Source: Embleya scabrispora DSM 41855 (GTDB lineage: Bacteria; Actinomycetota; Actinomycetes; Streptomycetales; Streptomycetaceae). Taken from it: DNA of 64,000 bases. This document shows, one piece after another, positions 1 through 9,184 of this stretch. The stretch covers positions 1 through 64,000 of the forward strand of contig NZ_KB889678.1 in assembly GCF_000372745.1 (NCBI RefSeq), read 5' to 3'. The position numbers and the translations under genes were made by a program. The notes beneath the pieces are model-generated. The model did no database searches, had not been told where the DNA came from, and worked only from the letters and a program-made list of their open reading frames with translations. Within the stretch, counting starts at the first letter, position 1. Every line of letters starts with the position of its first letter.

Positions 1-145
1 GCCTCGGAGCCGGCGGCCGACACCTCACGCAGCGACAGTCCACCGCGCTTTCAACCAACGAGGTGGCGGGCACGTTACGACGCCGGCGACACACCACCGT
101 CCGCAGGCTCGCCACGCGGGTGACCGTCGGTGCCCACGACACGCC

Positions 146-163
146 TGCTAGCATTTGCTAGCA
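146..163 (+). promoter_or_regulatory. Tandem palindromic operator and probable leaderless promoter of the antitoxin-toxin pair
   Basis: Two perfect copies of the 8-bp palindrome TGCTAGCA lie at 146-153 and 156-163, ten bases apart, so on the same face of the helix. They end 8 bases before the antitoxin ATG at 171. TAGCAT at 159-164 fits an actinobacterial -10 box and would start the transcript at or next to the ATG. No ribosome binding site precedes that ATG, so the message is probably leaderless. Small ribbon-helix-helix antitoxins commonly repress their own genes from such tandem sites; that step is inference. Confidence 0.6.
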
Positions 164-170
164 TCGACTT

Positions 171-389
171 ATGGCGAAAACACAACTCAACGTGCGCCTG
201 GACGAGGACGCGGCCGACGCCGCCCGCCAGGCCGCCGAGACCAGGCACATGACCCTGCAGCAATACATCGAACACCTCGTGCGCAGCGACACCGATCCGC
301 TGCGGGCGGCGTTCGTGGCGTCCGCGCGCGATGTGATCACGGAGTACGGCGATCTCATCGAGGAGCGCGCGCGTGCACCTCGCGGTTGA
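171..389 (+). CDS. Small antitoxin of a Fic-type toxin-antitoxin pair
   Basis: This 72-residue protein starts with a short strand (residues 3-9, KTQLNVRLD), followed by helical segments, the layout of ribbon-helix-helix (Arc/MetJ-like) DNA-binding antitoxins. It should form dimers, bind the tandem palindromes just upstream and neutralise the neighbouring toxin. The gene overlaps the toxin gene by 17 bases, which suggests translational coupling. The ATG has no Shine-Dalgarno sequence. The family assignment rests on size, N-terminal pattern and gene pairing rather than on a catalytic motif. Confidence 0.7.
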   Translation: MAKTQLNVRLDEDAADAARQAAETRHMTLQQYIEHLVRSDTDPLRAAFVASARDVITEYGDLIEERARAPRG

Positions 390-744
390 CCTGACCTGGA
401 TCCTGGAGATCGCGCGCCTCGCAGGCGAACAGGATCCTTCCCCCGACGACTTCGGGGTGCCCCTGGCCGCGGTCGAGCGCCACAAGGCCGTCCTGTTCGA
501 TCGTGACGTCTACGACGGCGTCCACGCGCGCGCCGCCGCCCTCGCGCACACCCTGGGCCGCCTGAACTGGCTCGAGCGCTCGAACATGACGGTCGCCGTC
601 GCGGTCGCCGTCGCCTACCTCCAGGCATCCGGCAGGTCGGTCAAACCCGGGCCCGAGGAGATCACCCGGCTCGTCGACGAGCTGCGCCGCGAAGACTGCA
701 GCGCCCACTCCGTCACCGCCCTCCTGCGCTCCTGGCCCGCCTGA
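373..744 (+). CDS. Fic/Doc-family toxin component
   Basis: This 123-residue protein resembles the short Streptomyces proteins annotated as the toxin component of Fic-family toxin-antitoxin systems: an N-terminal LAVDLTWILEIA segment, then a DRDVYDGVHARAAAL region and an LERSNMTVAVAVAVAYL helix. Doc toxins act on translation factors, but the classical Fic motif HPFxxGNKR is reduced here to a degenerate LERSN segment, so enzymatic activity is uncertain. The start is GTG at 373, inside the antitoxin gene. The two genes form one transcription unit. Confidence 0.7.
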   Translation: MHLAVDLTWILEIARLAGEQDPSPDDFGVPLAAVERHKAVLFDRDVYDGVHARAAALAHTLGRLNWLERSNMTVAVAVAVAYLQASGRSVKPGPEEITRLVDELRREDCSAHSVTALLRSWPA

Positions 745-1493
745 CCGGCCCGGACACGCCGGTCGGCGGACGGGGATGCTCCCGGACCCACTCGACTCGC
801 GAACCGTTCTCGCTCCCGGAGGCGAAAGATGCGGACCCCCTTCATGGTCGATGGTCTGTTCCCGGTCCGGGGTGATCTCCCATTCCAGGCCCGCGGGCAG
901 TTCGGTGGCCAGGTGGCGGCGCAGCGGTTCGAGGACATGCGGGATGCCGTCGGTGCCGCGTCGGGCGTGCTCGACCTGCGGGACCCGCACCCACCAGGCA
1001 GCGATCGGGCGGGCGCACACGTCCGCGAATCACTGGCCGCGGCATCGTACGCGTCGCCGGGCTGGGCGGCCGCCACAGCCGTCCAGGCCCTTGCCGAGGC
1101 CCCCACCACACCGGGCGATGCCGCCGCACGCGCCCACGACCTCCTCGATCGCGTCCCCGTGCAACACCTGCGCGGCACCACCCGCGAACGGCTCGACCGC
1201 CTGACGTCGGCACTGCCCCGGGACCTGCAAGCAGGCTACGAACTCCGCGAACGCCTGAGGGAGTTGCCGCCGGCCGTCGACACCCACGGACAACCACCGA
1301 CACCGTAGGACCACCGCAGCCGCCCGTGAGGCCGCCTCGCCGGGACTCGTCACCTCCCCTCGTTCCGGAGGCGGAGCCCAGGTGCATGTCGCCCGAGCGC
1401 GTTCGTCTCCTGGGGTGAGCCGCTCGCGCCGGGGAGCTCGGGATGTCGATCCACCGTCGGATACATCACCGGGTAGCCGGGATGTCCTCACGG
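745..1493. other. Gap with two decayed, convergent protein-coding fragments
   Basis: No intact gene is visible here. On the plus strand, codons from about 1013 to 1308 read like the C-terminal end of a Streptomyces XRE-type regulator (ARAHDLLDRVP, then ELRERLRELPPAVDTHGQP). On the minus strand, about 1020 down to 830 reads WWVRVPQVEHARRGTDGIPH, a protein-like stretch of a family I do not recognise. Neither has a plausible start and ribosome binding site. From 1309 to 1493 I see nothing recognisable. Confidence 0.4.
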
Positions 1494-2510
1494 TCAGTGG
1501 GAGGGGCGGGGCCCGGCGGCGCGGCGCAGCCGGTTGGCGACCGCTGCGCCCAGCCGCTCTTCCGGTGGCAGTGACGCGAGGATGACGTCGCAGTCGTGCT
1601 CGTCGAGTTCGCGCAGGAATCCGAACAGGCCGCGCGCGTATGCGGTCGTCGAGGCGGGCACCGCCACGATCGCGTGTGCCTTGACCGCCTCCTCGGGAAC
1701 GGAGGGAGGAAGGAGGATGCCCACGCGCCGGCCCCGGTCCTGCGCGAGCGCCGCTTCGGCGGCAATGCGGTCGGGCGCGACGAGAACCACCGGGGCTCGC
1801 GGAGCGTAGTGGGAGGGATGTTGGCCCGGTACTCGGACACGGCTGGTCTCCGGAACCGGCAGGGCACGGCCGAGCACTGCTTCGAGGTCCTCGCGGGTCA
1901 CACCGCCGGGTCGAAGGATGCCGAGGGTTTCGCTTGTGGCGTCGACGATCGTCGACTCGACGCCGACCCGGCACGGGCCGCCGTCCAGTACGACGTCGAC
2001 GGCATCGCCGAGTTCCGTGCGCACGTGGTCCGCCGTGGTGGGGCTGACCGAGCCGAAGCGGTTGGCGGACGGGGCCGCGACGGCACCGCCGAAGGTGGAG
2101 AGCAGCGCGAGCGCCACGGGATGGTCGGGCACCCGCACGGCCACCGTCTCCAGGCCGCCCGTCACCTCCGGCGGCACGCGGCGCCCGCGCCGCAGGACCA
2201 GCGTGAGCGGGCCCGGCCAGAAACGCTCGGCCGGCAGGCGCGCCGCGGCCGGCACGTCGTCGACCCATGCGTCCAGATGCTCCGCGCCGGCGATGTGGAT
2301 GATCAGCGGGTGCGAGGGCGGACGGCCCTTCACCTGGAAGACGCGTGCGACGGCGGCGGGGTCCTCGGCGTTGGCGCCGAGACCGTAGACGGTTTCGGTG
2401 GGGAGCGCCACCAGGCCCCCCGCGCGCAGTACGTCGGCCGCCTTCTCGATCTCGCCGGTTCCCGCCGTCACCCTCGTGGCCCCTCTCCCGGTACCTGCTG
2501 CCGGAGCCAT
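1494..2510 (-). CDS. L-threonylcarbamoyladenylate synthase (Sua5/YwlC/TsaC family)
   Basis: The enzyme makes threonylcarbamoyl-AMP from threonine, bicarbonate and ATP, the first step in forming the t6A base next to the anticodon of ANN-decoding tRNAs, in the cytosol. The 338 residues show the YrdC core (GGLVALPTETVYGLGANA near residue 30, KGRPPSHPL, WPGPLTLVLRR, PSANRFGSVSPT), then a linker and a Sua5 C-terminal domain beginning near PGQHPSHYAPRAP. That is the usual full length of the two-domain form. The ATG at 2510 is chosen because GAGGAGGA sits four bases upstream; the reading frame stays open further 5' but that part is Arg-rich and unlike the family. Confidence 0.93.
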   Translation of the reverse strand: MAPAAGTGRGATRVTAGTGEIEKAADVLRAGGLVALPTETVYGLGANAEDPAAVARVFQVKGRPPSHPLIIHIAGAEHLDAWVDDVPAAARLPAERFWPGPLTLVLRRGRRVPPEVTGGLETVAVRVPDHPVALALLSTFGGAVAAPSANRFGSVSPTTADHVRTELGDAVDVVLDGGPCRVGVESTIVDATSETLGILRPGGVTREDLEAVLGRALPVPETSRVRVPGQHPSHYAPRAPVVLVAPDRIAAEAALAQDRGRRVGILLPPSVPEEAVKAHAIVAVPASTTAYARGLFGFLRELDEHDCDVILASLPPEERLGAAVANRLRRAAGPRPSH

Positions 2511-2768
2511 TCTCCTCCTCGACGGCGCCGGCGCCGAATCAAGGCCGGACGGAACAACAGGCCGGGCGACGAACACTCGACGGTGCGGGACGCAGGACCG
2601 TCGTCGACGCCGCCCGCCCGTTCGCCGTCCCGCTCGTCGAGGACGACATCGCCGACACCGTGGGTGGTCGTCGTCCGACACACGTTGGTCACAACTCGCA
2701 GGCGGTCGGCTCTCGTTCCCGGGCGAAGGGGGAAAGGTCGGCGCCCGCCACCTGTGGGGCCGCCGTTT

Positions 2769-3419
2769 TCAGGCGCTCGGGCTCGGGACCGTCGGTTGGG
2801 TGGGCAGGCCGTGGGCGGTGACGAGTCGGGCGCTGCCGTCGGCCAGGCGGTAGGACAGGCCCACCACGGCGGTCCGTCCTGCGGCGACGCGCTCGGCGAG
2901 TTCCCGGGATCGGTCCATGAGGAGGTCGACGCTGTGCCGTATGTGCTCGGCGATGATGTCGTCGTCGTGGGTGAGCCCGGCCGCGCGGGCGGCCAGGATG
3001 CTGGGGGTGACGCGTTCGATGACGTCGCGTACGTACCCGGTGGCGGCGACACCGTCGGTCACGGCGGCACGGGCGGCGGCGACCGCGCCGCACGAGTCGT
3101 GCCCGAGCACTACGACCAGCGGGCAGTCCAGGACGCTCACGCCGTATTCGATGCTGCCCAGGACCTCCGGACCGGCCACGTGGCCGGCGGTGCGTACGAC
3201 GAACAGGTCGCCCAGGCCCCGGTCGAAGATGATCTCGGCGGCCAGGCGCGAGTCGGAACAGCCGAAGAGCACCGCGAACGGGCGCTGGCCGGGTGCGGTC
3301 TGCGCGCGACGTGCGGCATCCTGGTTGGGATGCTGCGGAGTGCCGTCCACGAAGCGCCGGTTGCCGGCCAGCAGCAGTTCGACGGCTTCGGACGGGGTCA
3401 AAGCGGCGACGTCGATCAT
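2769..3419 (-). CDS. Beta-class carbonic anhydrase
   Basis: The protein interconverts CO2 and bicarbonate. Its 216 residues carry the zinc ligands of the beta class: Cys54 with the Asp56-Arg58 dyad in CSDSR, and His107 and Cys110 in HDSCG. The core RTAGHV and GSIEYGVSVL segments are also present. There is no signal peptide, so it should be cytosolic. Bicarbonate is a substrate of the threonylcarbamoyl-AMP synthase encoded just downstream, but the 258-base gap between the genes argues against a tight operon, and a functional link is speculation. Confidence 0.93.
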   Translation of the reverse strand: MIDVAALTPSEAVELLLAGNRRFVDGTPQHPNQDAARRAQTAPGQRPFAVLFGCSDSRLAAEIIFDRGLGDLFVVRTAGHVAGPEVLGSIEYGVSVLDCPLVVVLGHDSCGAVAAARAAVTDGVAATGYVRDVIERVTPSILAARAAGLTHDDDIIAEHIRHSVDLLMDRSRELAERVAAGRTAVVGLSYRLADGSARLVTAHGLPTQPTVPSPSA

Positions 3420-3914
3420 GGAGGCAGGCTACGTCCGATCCCGCTCGCCACGACATCGGGGTCCGCCGAAGGGCGAGGCGGATGTGGCGGACCACGATCG
3501 GGTGTCCGGCATCGCCCGGCACCGGGCCGGATCGGCAGCGCCGGCTGCCGGAGCCCCCGACACACAACAAACCCGCCCTGGGTCACGACGCCAGGAACAG
3601 CAGCCCCACACGGGGGCGGTCGGGCCTTCGCGCCGCCACCGCAGGCCGCTTCCGACCTTCTCGAAGGACGCAACTCGACCCGCGGTGCGGCGGGCCGACC
3701 GCCGATCCTGCGGTGCGCCGCTCGAACCCGTGACCGTCGGCGGGCGCGCGGACGCGGGCTGCGCACCCACTCGGCCCAACCGCCGCCGCAGGGGCTCGGC
3801 GCCCCACCCGGGCCCCGAGCCGGAACGACCCGTGACACGCCCGCGTGGAGGTGCGCTCCGAGGGCGGCGGTAGTTGCATGGACGACGACCGTGCCCGAGA
3901 CCACGGAGGTCGAC
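3420..3914. other. Gap without a recognisable gene
   Basis: This stretch is very GC-rich and contains only overlapping shadow reading frames of low-complexity Arg/Pro/Gly protein. I see no start with a ribosome binding site, no conserved protein segment and no clear dyad until the GGAGG before the small gene at 3915. Confidence 0.5.
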
Positions 3915-4163
3915 ATGCACATTCTGCGCGCGGTGGAGAGCGAACGGACCCGCTGGTGGCACGCGATGGCCCGCAGGGACATCGCCCTGTGTGGAGTCGC
4001 CCTCCCGGGCGAGGCCGGCCCCACACCCGACGGATCCCTGACCGACCTGCTGTGTCCTCCCTGCATGTCCGCGATCGATCGAGGCGTCGAGAACGCCGAA
4101 GCCACGGCCTCCCGCATCGAGGCGGCGGCCATGGAGCAGCCACCCGCGCCCGGCCCGGCGTGA
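3915..4163 (+). CDS. Small conserved protein of unknown function with a CPPC zinc-type motif
   Basis: The ATG follows ACGGAGGTCGAC, a good ribosome binding site. The 82 residues begin HILRAVESERTRWWHAMARR and contain one cysteine in the middle (ALCG), then LLCPPCM, a spacing that could hold a structural zinc ion. The C-terminal third is a short helix rich in Ala and Glu. Similar short proteins are common in Streptomyces, but I know of no function for them. It stands alone between long gaps. Confidence 0.6.
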   Translation: MHILRAVESERTRWWHAMARRDIALCGVALPGEAGPTPDGSLTDLLCPPCMSAIDRGVENAEATASRIEAAAMEQPPAPGPA

Positions 4164-4311
4164 CCGACGCCGCCCGAGGGTTGCCCCGCATGGGTCACGC
4201 GCTCGTCGACCGGTGCGGGCCCGAGGTCGTCGTGGACGTGGGCAGCGCACTGCCCGCGTGCCGGGGCTCGTTCGAGGCGGGCCGGTTTTCTGCGGTGGGC
4301 CGCGCCCTCGG

Positions 4312-4850
4312 TCACGGCCGCTGCCCGGCGTTCGACGCGCGCCCGCGACGTCTTTCGGGGGCCGGTCCCCGGACGAGGGGCGCGACGAAGGGCGACGCCG
4401 TGGCCTGCGCGTGGCGGTCGGCACCGGCCGGAACTTTCGGTGGTGCGGGTGCGGGTGCCGGGGGTGGGCCGACCACCCGGGCGCGCGGGGTGGCCGTCGC
4501 GCAGGTGGCGCACATCTCGGCCAACCGCCATACGCAGCCGAGCCGGTTGGGCACGACCACGAAGCGGATGGTGCCGGCGCAGCGGCGCGGGGTGCGCCCG
4601 TGCCAGGCGCAGCCCTCACTGTGGCAGCGGCACTTGGCGTCGGGGCGGGCGGGGCCTTCGGTGCGGGCGTGGAAGGCGAGGTGTTCCAGGGCCGCGGCGG
4701 GGCAGCCGCCGGGTTGCCGTGTCCGGCGGGGTCGGCCGGGCATCCGTGTCGGGCGCACTGGATCCTCGACCGTTTCAGCGCGGGGCGGCCGTGGGCGACA
4801 ATCCGTACGGTCCACAGCCGTCCGGTGGTGTTCACGCAAGCGTCGGACAT
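4312..4850 (-). pseudogene. Frameshifted gene for a small cysteine-rich actinobacterial protein
   Basis: From ATG 4850, preceded by AAAGAGG, one frame reads MSDACVNTTGRLWTVRIVAH and then RIQCARHGCPADPAGHGN. Near 4690-4715 the sensible reading moves to another frame, which continues ALEHLAFHARTEGPARPDAK, then CRCHSEGCAWHG, CAGTIRFVVV and WRLAEMCATCATATP. Together these match a Streptomyces family of unknown function with paired Cys motifs before and after the shift. A single indel explains it, so this is either a recent pseudogene or a sequencing error. The family looks like a zinc-ribbon protein; no activity is known to me. Confidence 0.65.
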
Positions 4851-5288
4851 CGATGGGACCTCTTTCGTCGCCCCGGCCTCGCCGGTGATGACCCGTGGCC
4901 CGACACGATGGCGCCGGCGGGGCGTTCTTCGCGCGGCGGTCATCCTGCAAACGGAGCATTCGTGTCTCGAACGTGTGACGCGCCTGAGCCGATCGGGCAC
5001 CCCGACTCCGGTGGTCCGCTCCGGCGGGCCGGATCGCACGGCGGGACGTGGCGCTTTGGGTGGCCACCGCCCCCGGGTCGTCCCGGGCTCCTTCGTCCTT
5101 TCCGACACGGCCGGAGGCCACGGCTGTGCTCTGCCGGATCCTGCCGCCGGTGCGTGCCGGGATGAGGAACCCGGTTGCCGGGGACCGCGACTCCCGTGGG
5201 TGAACTCAACCGTCGTGGTCGGCAAGGGGCGTGGGCGGGAACCGCTCCGCACAGGTGCCCGGGGTCCGCCGGAACGAAGGGGAGATCG
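4851..5288. other. Gap without a recognisable gene
   Basis: Only shadow reading frames of low-complexity sequence are seen. The far end holds GGGGAGA at 5278-5284, the ribosome binding site of the next small gene. Confidence 0.4.
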
Positions 5289-5513
5289 GTGAGCGCGGTC
5301 AACTCCTACGACGCCGTATGCGTTGCCTGCGGCTCGCACGTCGCGGCCCGTACGGGCGTCGTCACCTGCGCTGCGGTGGGTGCCGACCGCAACGGTGCGC
5401 GGGTGCTGGTACGCACCTGGTGCGACGGTTGCGCACCGGACCCCGACCACACGACGGACCGGACGGCGCCTGTCGGCGTCCGATGCGCCGCGCGCGTTCT
5501 CGACCACGGATGA
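5289..5513 (+). CDS. Small protein of unknown function with two CxxC motifs
   Basis: GTG 5289 follows GGGGAGAT at a normal distance. The 74 residues include VCVACGSH near the N-terminus and WCDGCAPD near the middle, so two CxxC knuckles that could bind one zinc ion. The rest is short strands without further motifs. I do not recognise the family. It is a singleton, read in the same direction as the kinase gene but 580 bases before it. Confidence 0.5.
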   Translation: MSAVNSYDAVCVACGSHVAARTGVVTCAAVGADRNGARVLVRTWCDGCAPDPDHTTDRTAPVGVRCAARVLDHG

Positions 5514-6094
5514 CTTCGACGCGCGCCGGGCCTCGATGCAGCGCGATGCGGTGGCCGCCAGGCGTGATCCCGCAGCGGGTGGGAGGCCGGGCGCCCCCTT
5601 GGCCGGAAGTCCGCGCAGCGGCGCGGGAGTCCTCGGCGTCGGCGCCCAGACCTCTGCCACCAACGCCCGGTTCGAGGGGTGCCGTCATGGGCCGGCGGTT
5701 GGGCGGAGAGTCGGATCGAGCAGATTCGACCCGTCCCGGCTCGTCTGCCCGGGGCATTGTGGAGGCCGTGGCTGCTCGACCGCGGTTGACGATCGAGCGG
5801 GCCGGCAAGGGCCGGGCGTCGCCATTCGGCCGACCCTCCCGTCACCGTCACCCGGTCAGCCCGACAAGCCGCCTTGTGCATTGCTTTCCGCCGCGGCCGG
5901 CGAAGCACTCGGCACGATCGTCGGGGCCGGCACCGGTTCCTGCCGCCTTGCCCGGAAAAGCATGCACCGGGCTGCTTCGCCGCCGCAGGTGTCGGTCACC
6001 GGACGTCGAGGGCGGCCACCTGCCGCGGGCGCCTCAACTAGGTTGGCTCGCATATCGGTTGGGCAGGCAGCGCGACGTCGTGTGAGGAGATCGG
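5514..6094. other. Gap without a recognisable gene
   Basis: About 580 bases with overlapping shadow frames only. GAGGAGAT at 6083-6090, just before the GTG at 6095, serves the kinase gene. No dyad or conserved protein fragment was found. Confidence 0.45.
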
Positions 6095-7714
6095 GTGTAC
6101 GGGGGCACGATCATCGGGGGCCGCTATCGCGTGGAACACGTCCTGGGAAGAGGTGGGTTGGGGGAAGTCTGGGAGGCGCTGGATCTGACGCTCGACCGGC
6201 GGGTCGCCGTCAAGTTCGTCACCGGCGTGATGCAGTACCCGGAAGCGGCCACGCGGTTCGCCCGCGAGGCCCGGACCCTCGCCTCGCTCCACCACGCGGG
6301 CATCGTCACCGTCCACGACGCCGGGACGATCGACCACGACGGCGGGCCCCTGCCCTACCTCGTGCTGGAGAAGCTGCACGGCTCGACCTGGGAGACCGCA
6401 CAGGTGGACTCGGTCGTCGAGACCGGCGCCCGCCTGGCCGACGCACTCGCGCACGTCCACGAGGCGCGGATCCTGCACCGCGACATCAAGCCCGCCAACA
6501 TCATGATCTGCCCGGACGGGCGCGTGGTGCTGATGGACTTCGGCATCGCCCGCGACGACGCCTCCCTCACCCGCACCGTCACCGCCCCGGGCAGGGCATT
6601 CGGCACCCCCGCCTACATGGCCCCCGAACAGCTTCAGGGCCACCCCGCCACGCCGTCCTCGGACGTGTACTCGCTCGGTCTGGTCCTGGTCGAGAAACTC
6701 ACCGGCCACCGCCTGCCCGCCGAACAACTCACCGCGCAGGTCCAAGCCGTCGTCCCCGGGCATCTGCTGCCCCTGCTCACCCGCATGACCTCGCCCCGTC
6801 CCGACCAGCGACCCACCGCCGCCGAGTGCGCCGAACTGCTGCGGACGCCCGTAGAGCCGGCGAGGTCGCGCGGGCCGGTGCGACACGACGCGTTGGGACG
6901 CTTCCTCCCGCCGGCGGTACTGCTCACGCTGTTCGCGATCTCCCTGTTCCTGCCCGCCTACACGTTCTCGGGGACGGGTGAGGCCTGGATCGACGACCAG
7001 GACGGGCAATGGACGGTCAAGGAGGCCTTCGGCGGCGGCGGCCTCGTCAAGATCGGCGCCTTCGTCGGACTGGCGACGACCCTGGTCACGACAGTGGTGC
7101 TCGTCCCGGGCTCCGGCGTGCGCACGCGGCTGGCGGGCTACGCGGGAGCGGCACTCGCCGTGGGCTGCCTCCTGTGGCTGGGCTCGTCCAACCCTCCCTA
7201 CTACGACCTCGACGACGAGGAGCAAAAAGCGATCCGCTCCGGAATGTGGCTCTTCTACCTGACGACGGCCGCCGGCGTCGCCACGTACATCCACCGCGAC
7301 GTCCGTACCCGCAGCGGGACCGCACTGCCACGCGAACGGCTCGCCGCCCCGGCGATGCTGCTCACGCTGTTCGCCATCACCCTGTTCCAGCCCGCCTACC
7401 TGGACTCGAAAGGCTATTGGAGCGTCATGGAGGCCGTCGCCGGCGACGGCCTCACGAGCGTCGGCGTCTTCGCCGGACTGGCGACGACCCTGGTGGCGAC
7501 GGCGGTGCTCGTCCCGGGCTCCGGCGTGCGCACGCGGCTGGCGGGCTACGCGGGAGCGGCACTCGCGGCGGGCTGCCTCCTGCGACTGCACGCGGCCCCC
7601 GACGCCGACCTCGACGCCGATCCGACCTACCTCGCGCTGCGGCTCTTCCACCTGACCTCGGCCCTGACCATCGCCACGTTCATCCACCGCGACACCACCA
7701 GGTCGTTCCGGTGA
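6095..7714 (+). CDS. Membrane-anchored Ser/Thr protein kinase with a duplicated membrane module
   Basis: The 539-residue protein starts with a Hanks-type kinase domain (about residues 8-255): glycine loop GRGGLGEV at 18-25, Lys40 in VAVK, the catalytic loop HRDIKPAN from His128, DFG at 148-150 and APE near 176. All the active-site residues are present. From about residue 270 the protein becomes membrane-spanning and contains the same module twice: LLTLFAIxLFxPAY, a short outside loop, then GLATTLVxTxVLVPGSGVRT and GYAGAALAxGCLL. The two DNA copies share an identical 63-base run (7096-7158 and 7504-7566), so the duplication is recent or kept alike by gene conversion. There is no PASTA or other known sensor domain. 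A strong hairpin follows at 7829. Confidence 0.92.
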   Translation: MYGGTIIGGRYRVEHVLGRGGLGEVWEALDLTLDRRVAVKFVTGVMQYPEAATRFAREARTLASLHHAGIVTVHDAGTIDHDGGPLPYLVLEKLHGSTWETAQVDSVVETGARLADALAHVHEARILHRDIKPANIMICPDGRVVLMDFGIARDDASLTRTVTAPGRAFGTPAYMAPEQLQGHPATPSSDVYSLGLVLVEKLTGHRLPAEQLTAQVQAVVPGHLLPLLTRMTSPRPDQRPTAAECAELLRTPVEPARSRGPVRHDALGRFLPPAVLLTLFAISLFLPAYTFSGTGEAWIDDQDGQWTVKEAFGGGGLVKIGAFVGLATTLVTTVVLVPGSGVRTRLAGYAGAALAVGCLLWLGSSNPPYYDLDDEEQKAIRSGMWLFYLTTAAGVATYIHRDVRTRSGTALPRERLAAPAMLLTLFAITLFQPAYLDSKGYWSVMEAVAGDGLTSVGVFAGLATTLVATAVLVPGSGVRTRLAGYAGAALAAGCLLRLHAAPDADLDADPTYLALRLFHLTSALTIATFIHRDTTRSFR

Positions 7715-7828
7715 ACCTCCCGCGACGGTGGCCGGGTCGGTGCAAGGGTGGGCGGGTGCCCTTCGCGGGGTCCACACATACTCGCCTGGTGGCGTGCGTG
7801 CGGGCTGTGCGCCGCGCGGGTCGACAGG

Positions 7829-7868
7829 GAAAGGCTCCGGCCGCGGCAACGCGCGGCCGGAGCCTTTC
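7829..7868. terminator. Strong hairpin, likely bidirectional terminator
   Basis: Perfect 17-base arms at 7829-7845 and 7852-7868 flank a 6-base loop. The hairpin sits between the plus-strand kinase gene and the end of the minus-strand 12-gene operon, so it can end transcripts from both sides. There is no clear T-run, as is usual in high-GC actinomycetes. The core CTCCGG...GCAAC...CCGGAG recurs in the hairpin at 52835. Confidence 0.75.
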
Positions 7869-8008
7869 TCCCCGGAGGGGACTCCACTGGACATCACTCG
7901 CCCCTTGGTACCGCGCCGCCGGCCGGAGATCGAAGGCGCCGACCATTTCGTGCCGATGGATGCCGAGGAGATCGTCACGTAGATCTCCAGGGCGTCCCGC
8001 GTCGCCCT

Positions 8009-9184
8009 TCACCGCCCCCGCCACCCGCCGACAATGGCCCGAGTGTCCTCGCCGATGGCCCCGGCGTAGCGGGCCAACACGGCCGTTGTGTGCTGACCGA
8101 GCTGCGGCGCGGGCGCGAGTTCGAAGGGCTCCGAACCGGCGAACGGGGCGCCGGGCACGCGCAGTCGCCCCAGTCCCGGTGCGTCGATGTCGTGCCAGAT
8201 TCCGGTCTCGGCGAGCGTCGGGTCGGCGAGCAGGTCGGCGGGCCGCGCGACGTAGGAGAACGGCGCGCCGTGTTCGACGGCCGCCGCGTGGACCTCCGCG
8301 TTGGTCCTCTCGGCGCACCAGCGGCCCACGAGGTCGCGCATCTCGCCGGCCAGGAACGTCTTGTCGGACATGCGGTCCCGGAGGTCCGGCCGCCCGATCG
8401 CGGCGAGGAAGGAGTCGATGTTGGTCGGATTGACGAAGATGCCGACGTCTCCGTCGCGGCTCGGGTAGTACGACCACAGCGAGTGGGTCGAGTTGCCTAT
8501 GCGTTTGCCGTAGCCCGGGTAGGGCGGGTCGCCGTTGTAGGCCATCGGCCCTTGCATGTCCATGGCACTCGCCTGCAGTTCCTGCAGCGCGAGCTCGACG
8601 TAGGACGACCGGCCGGTCCGCAGCTGCCTGAGCACCGCGGTCATCGCCGCACCGAGCACCGACAGCGCGGCCTGGCAGCCTGCCTGGTCACCGTACGGCT
8701 TGACCGGCTCGCGATCCGGCGAGCCCATCAGCGACAGCTGACCGCCGGCGGCGAACGTCGTCAGCTCGGTGACGAGATGGTCCGCCTTCGGTCCGTCCTC
8801 CCCGTACGGCGTGACGGCGACGACCGACAGCTTCGGGAACCCGGCCGCAAGCCTTGGTTCGTCGAGGCCGAGTGCCTCGAGCTCGCCGCGGCGACGGTCC
8901 GTGACGAGCAGGTCGGCCGCCGACACGATGGCGGTGAGCGCCGAACGGGCGGCCTGCTGCCGCAGGTCGAGCACGACCGACGACTTGCCGCCGTTGAAGT
9001 ACAGATGGGCGGCGCTGGACTCGCCGTCCGTCCGCCCGTCCGGGAATGCTCCGACGTGGCGCAGGCAGTCACCCTCGGGCGGCTCGACCTTCACGACCTC
9101 CGCGCCGAAGCCGGCCATCGTGCGGGTGGCGAGCGCGGTCGTCACGCCGCTTCCAAGCTCGACGACGACCAGACCCTCAAGCAT
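8009..9184 (-). CDS. Class III (CaiB/BaiF) acyl-CoA transferase
   Basis: Family III CoA-transferases move CoA from a donor thioester to a carboxylic acid through an enzyme-aspartyl intermediate. The 391 residues begin LEGLVVVELGSGVTTALATR, then GAEVVKVEPPEGD, and the expected Asp is in PYGDQAGCQAA. The C-terminal SEPFELAPAPQLGQHTTAVL is typical of the family. ATG 9184 follows AAGGAG; the frame is open further 5' but that part lies inside the preceding gene. It overlaps that gene, also a CoA-transferase, by 8 bases and is the last gene of the 12-gene operon. The two probably act on different acids of one pathway or form a heteromer. Confidence 0.9.
   Translation of the reverse strand: MLEGLVVVELGSGVTTALATRTMAGFGAEVVKVEPPEGDCLRHVGAFPDGRTDGESSAAHLYFNGGKSSVVLDLRQQAARSALTAIVSAADLLVTDRRRGELEALGLDEPRLAAGFPKLSVVAVTPYGEDGPKADHLVTELTTFAAGGQLSLMGSPDREPVKPYGDQAGCQAALSVLGAAMTAVLRQLRTGRSSYVELALQELQASAMDMQGPMAYNGDPPYPGYGKRIGNSTHSLWSYYPSRDGDVGIFVNPTNIDSFLAAIGRPDLRDRMSDKTFLAGEMRDLVGRWCAERTNAEVHAAAVEHGAPFSYVARPADLLADPTLAETGIWHDIDAPGLGRLRVPGAPFAGSEPFELAPAPQLGQHTTAVLARYAGAIGEDTRAIVGGWRGR

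Noticed and set aside
1596-4163. An 855-codon plus-strand frame
   Set aside because: It runs antisense to the clear threonylcarbamoyl-AMP synthase and carbonic anhydrase genes; only its last 82 codons, with their own ribosome binding site, are kept.
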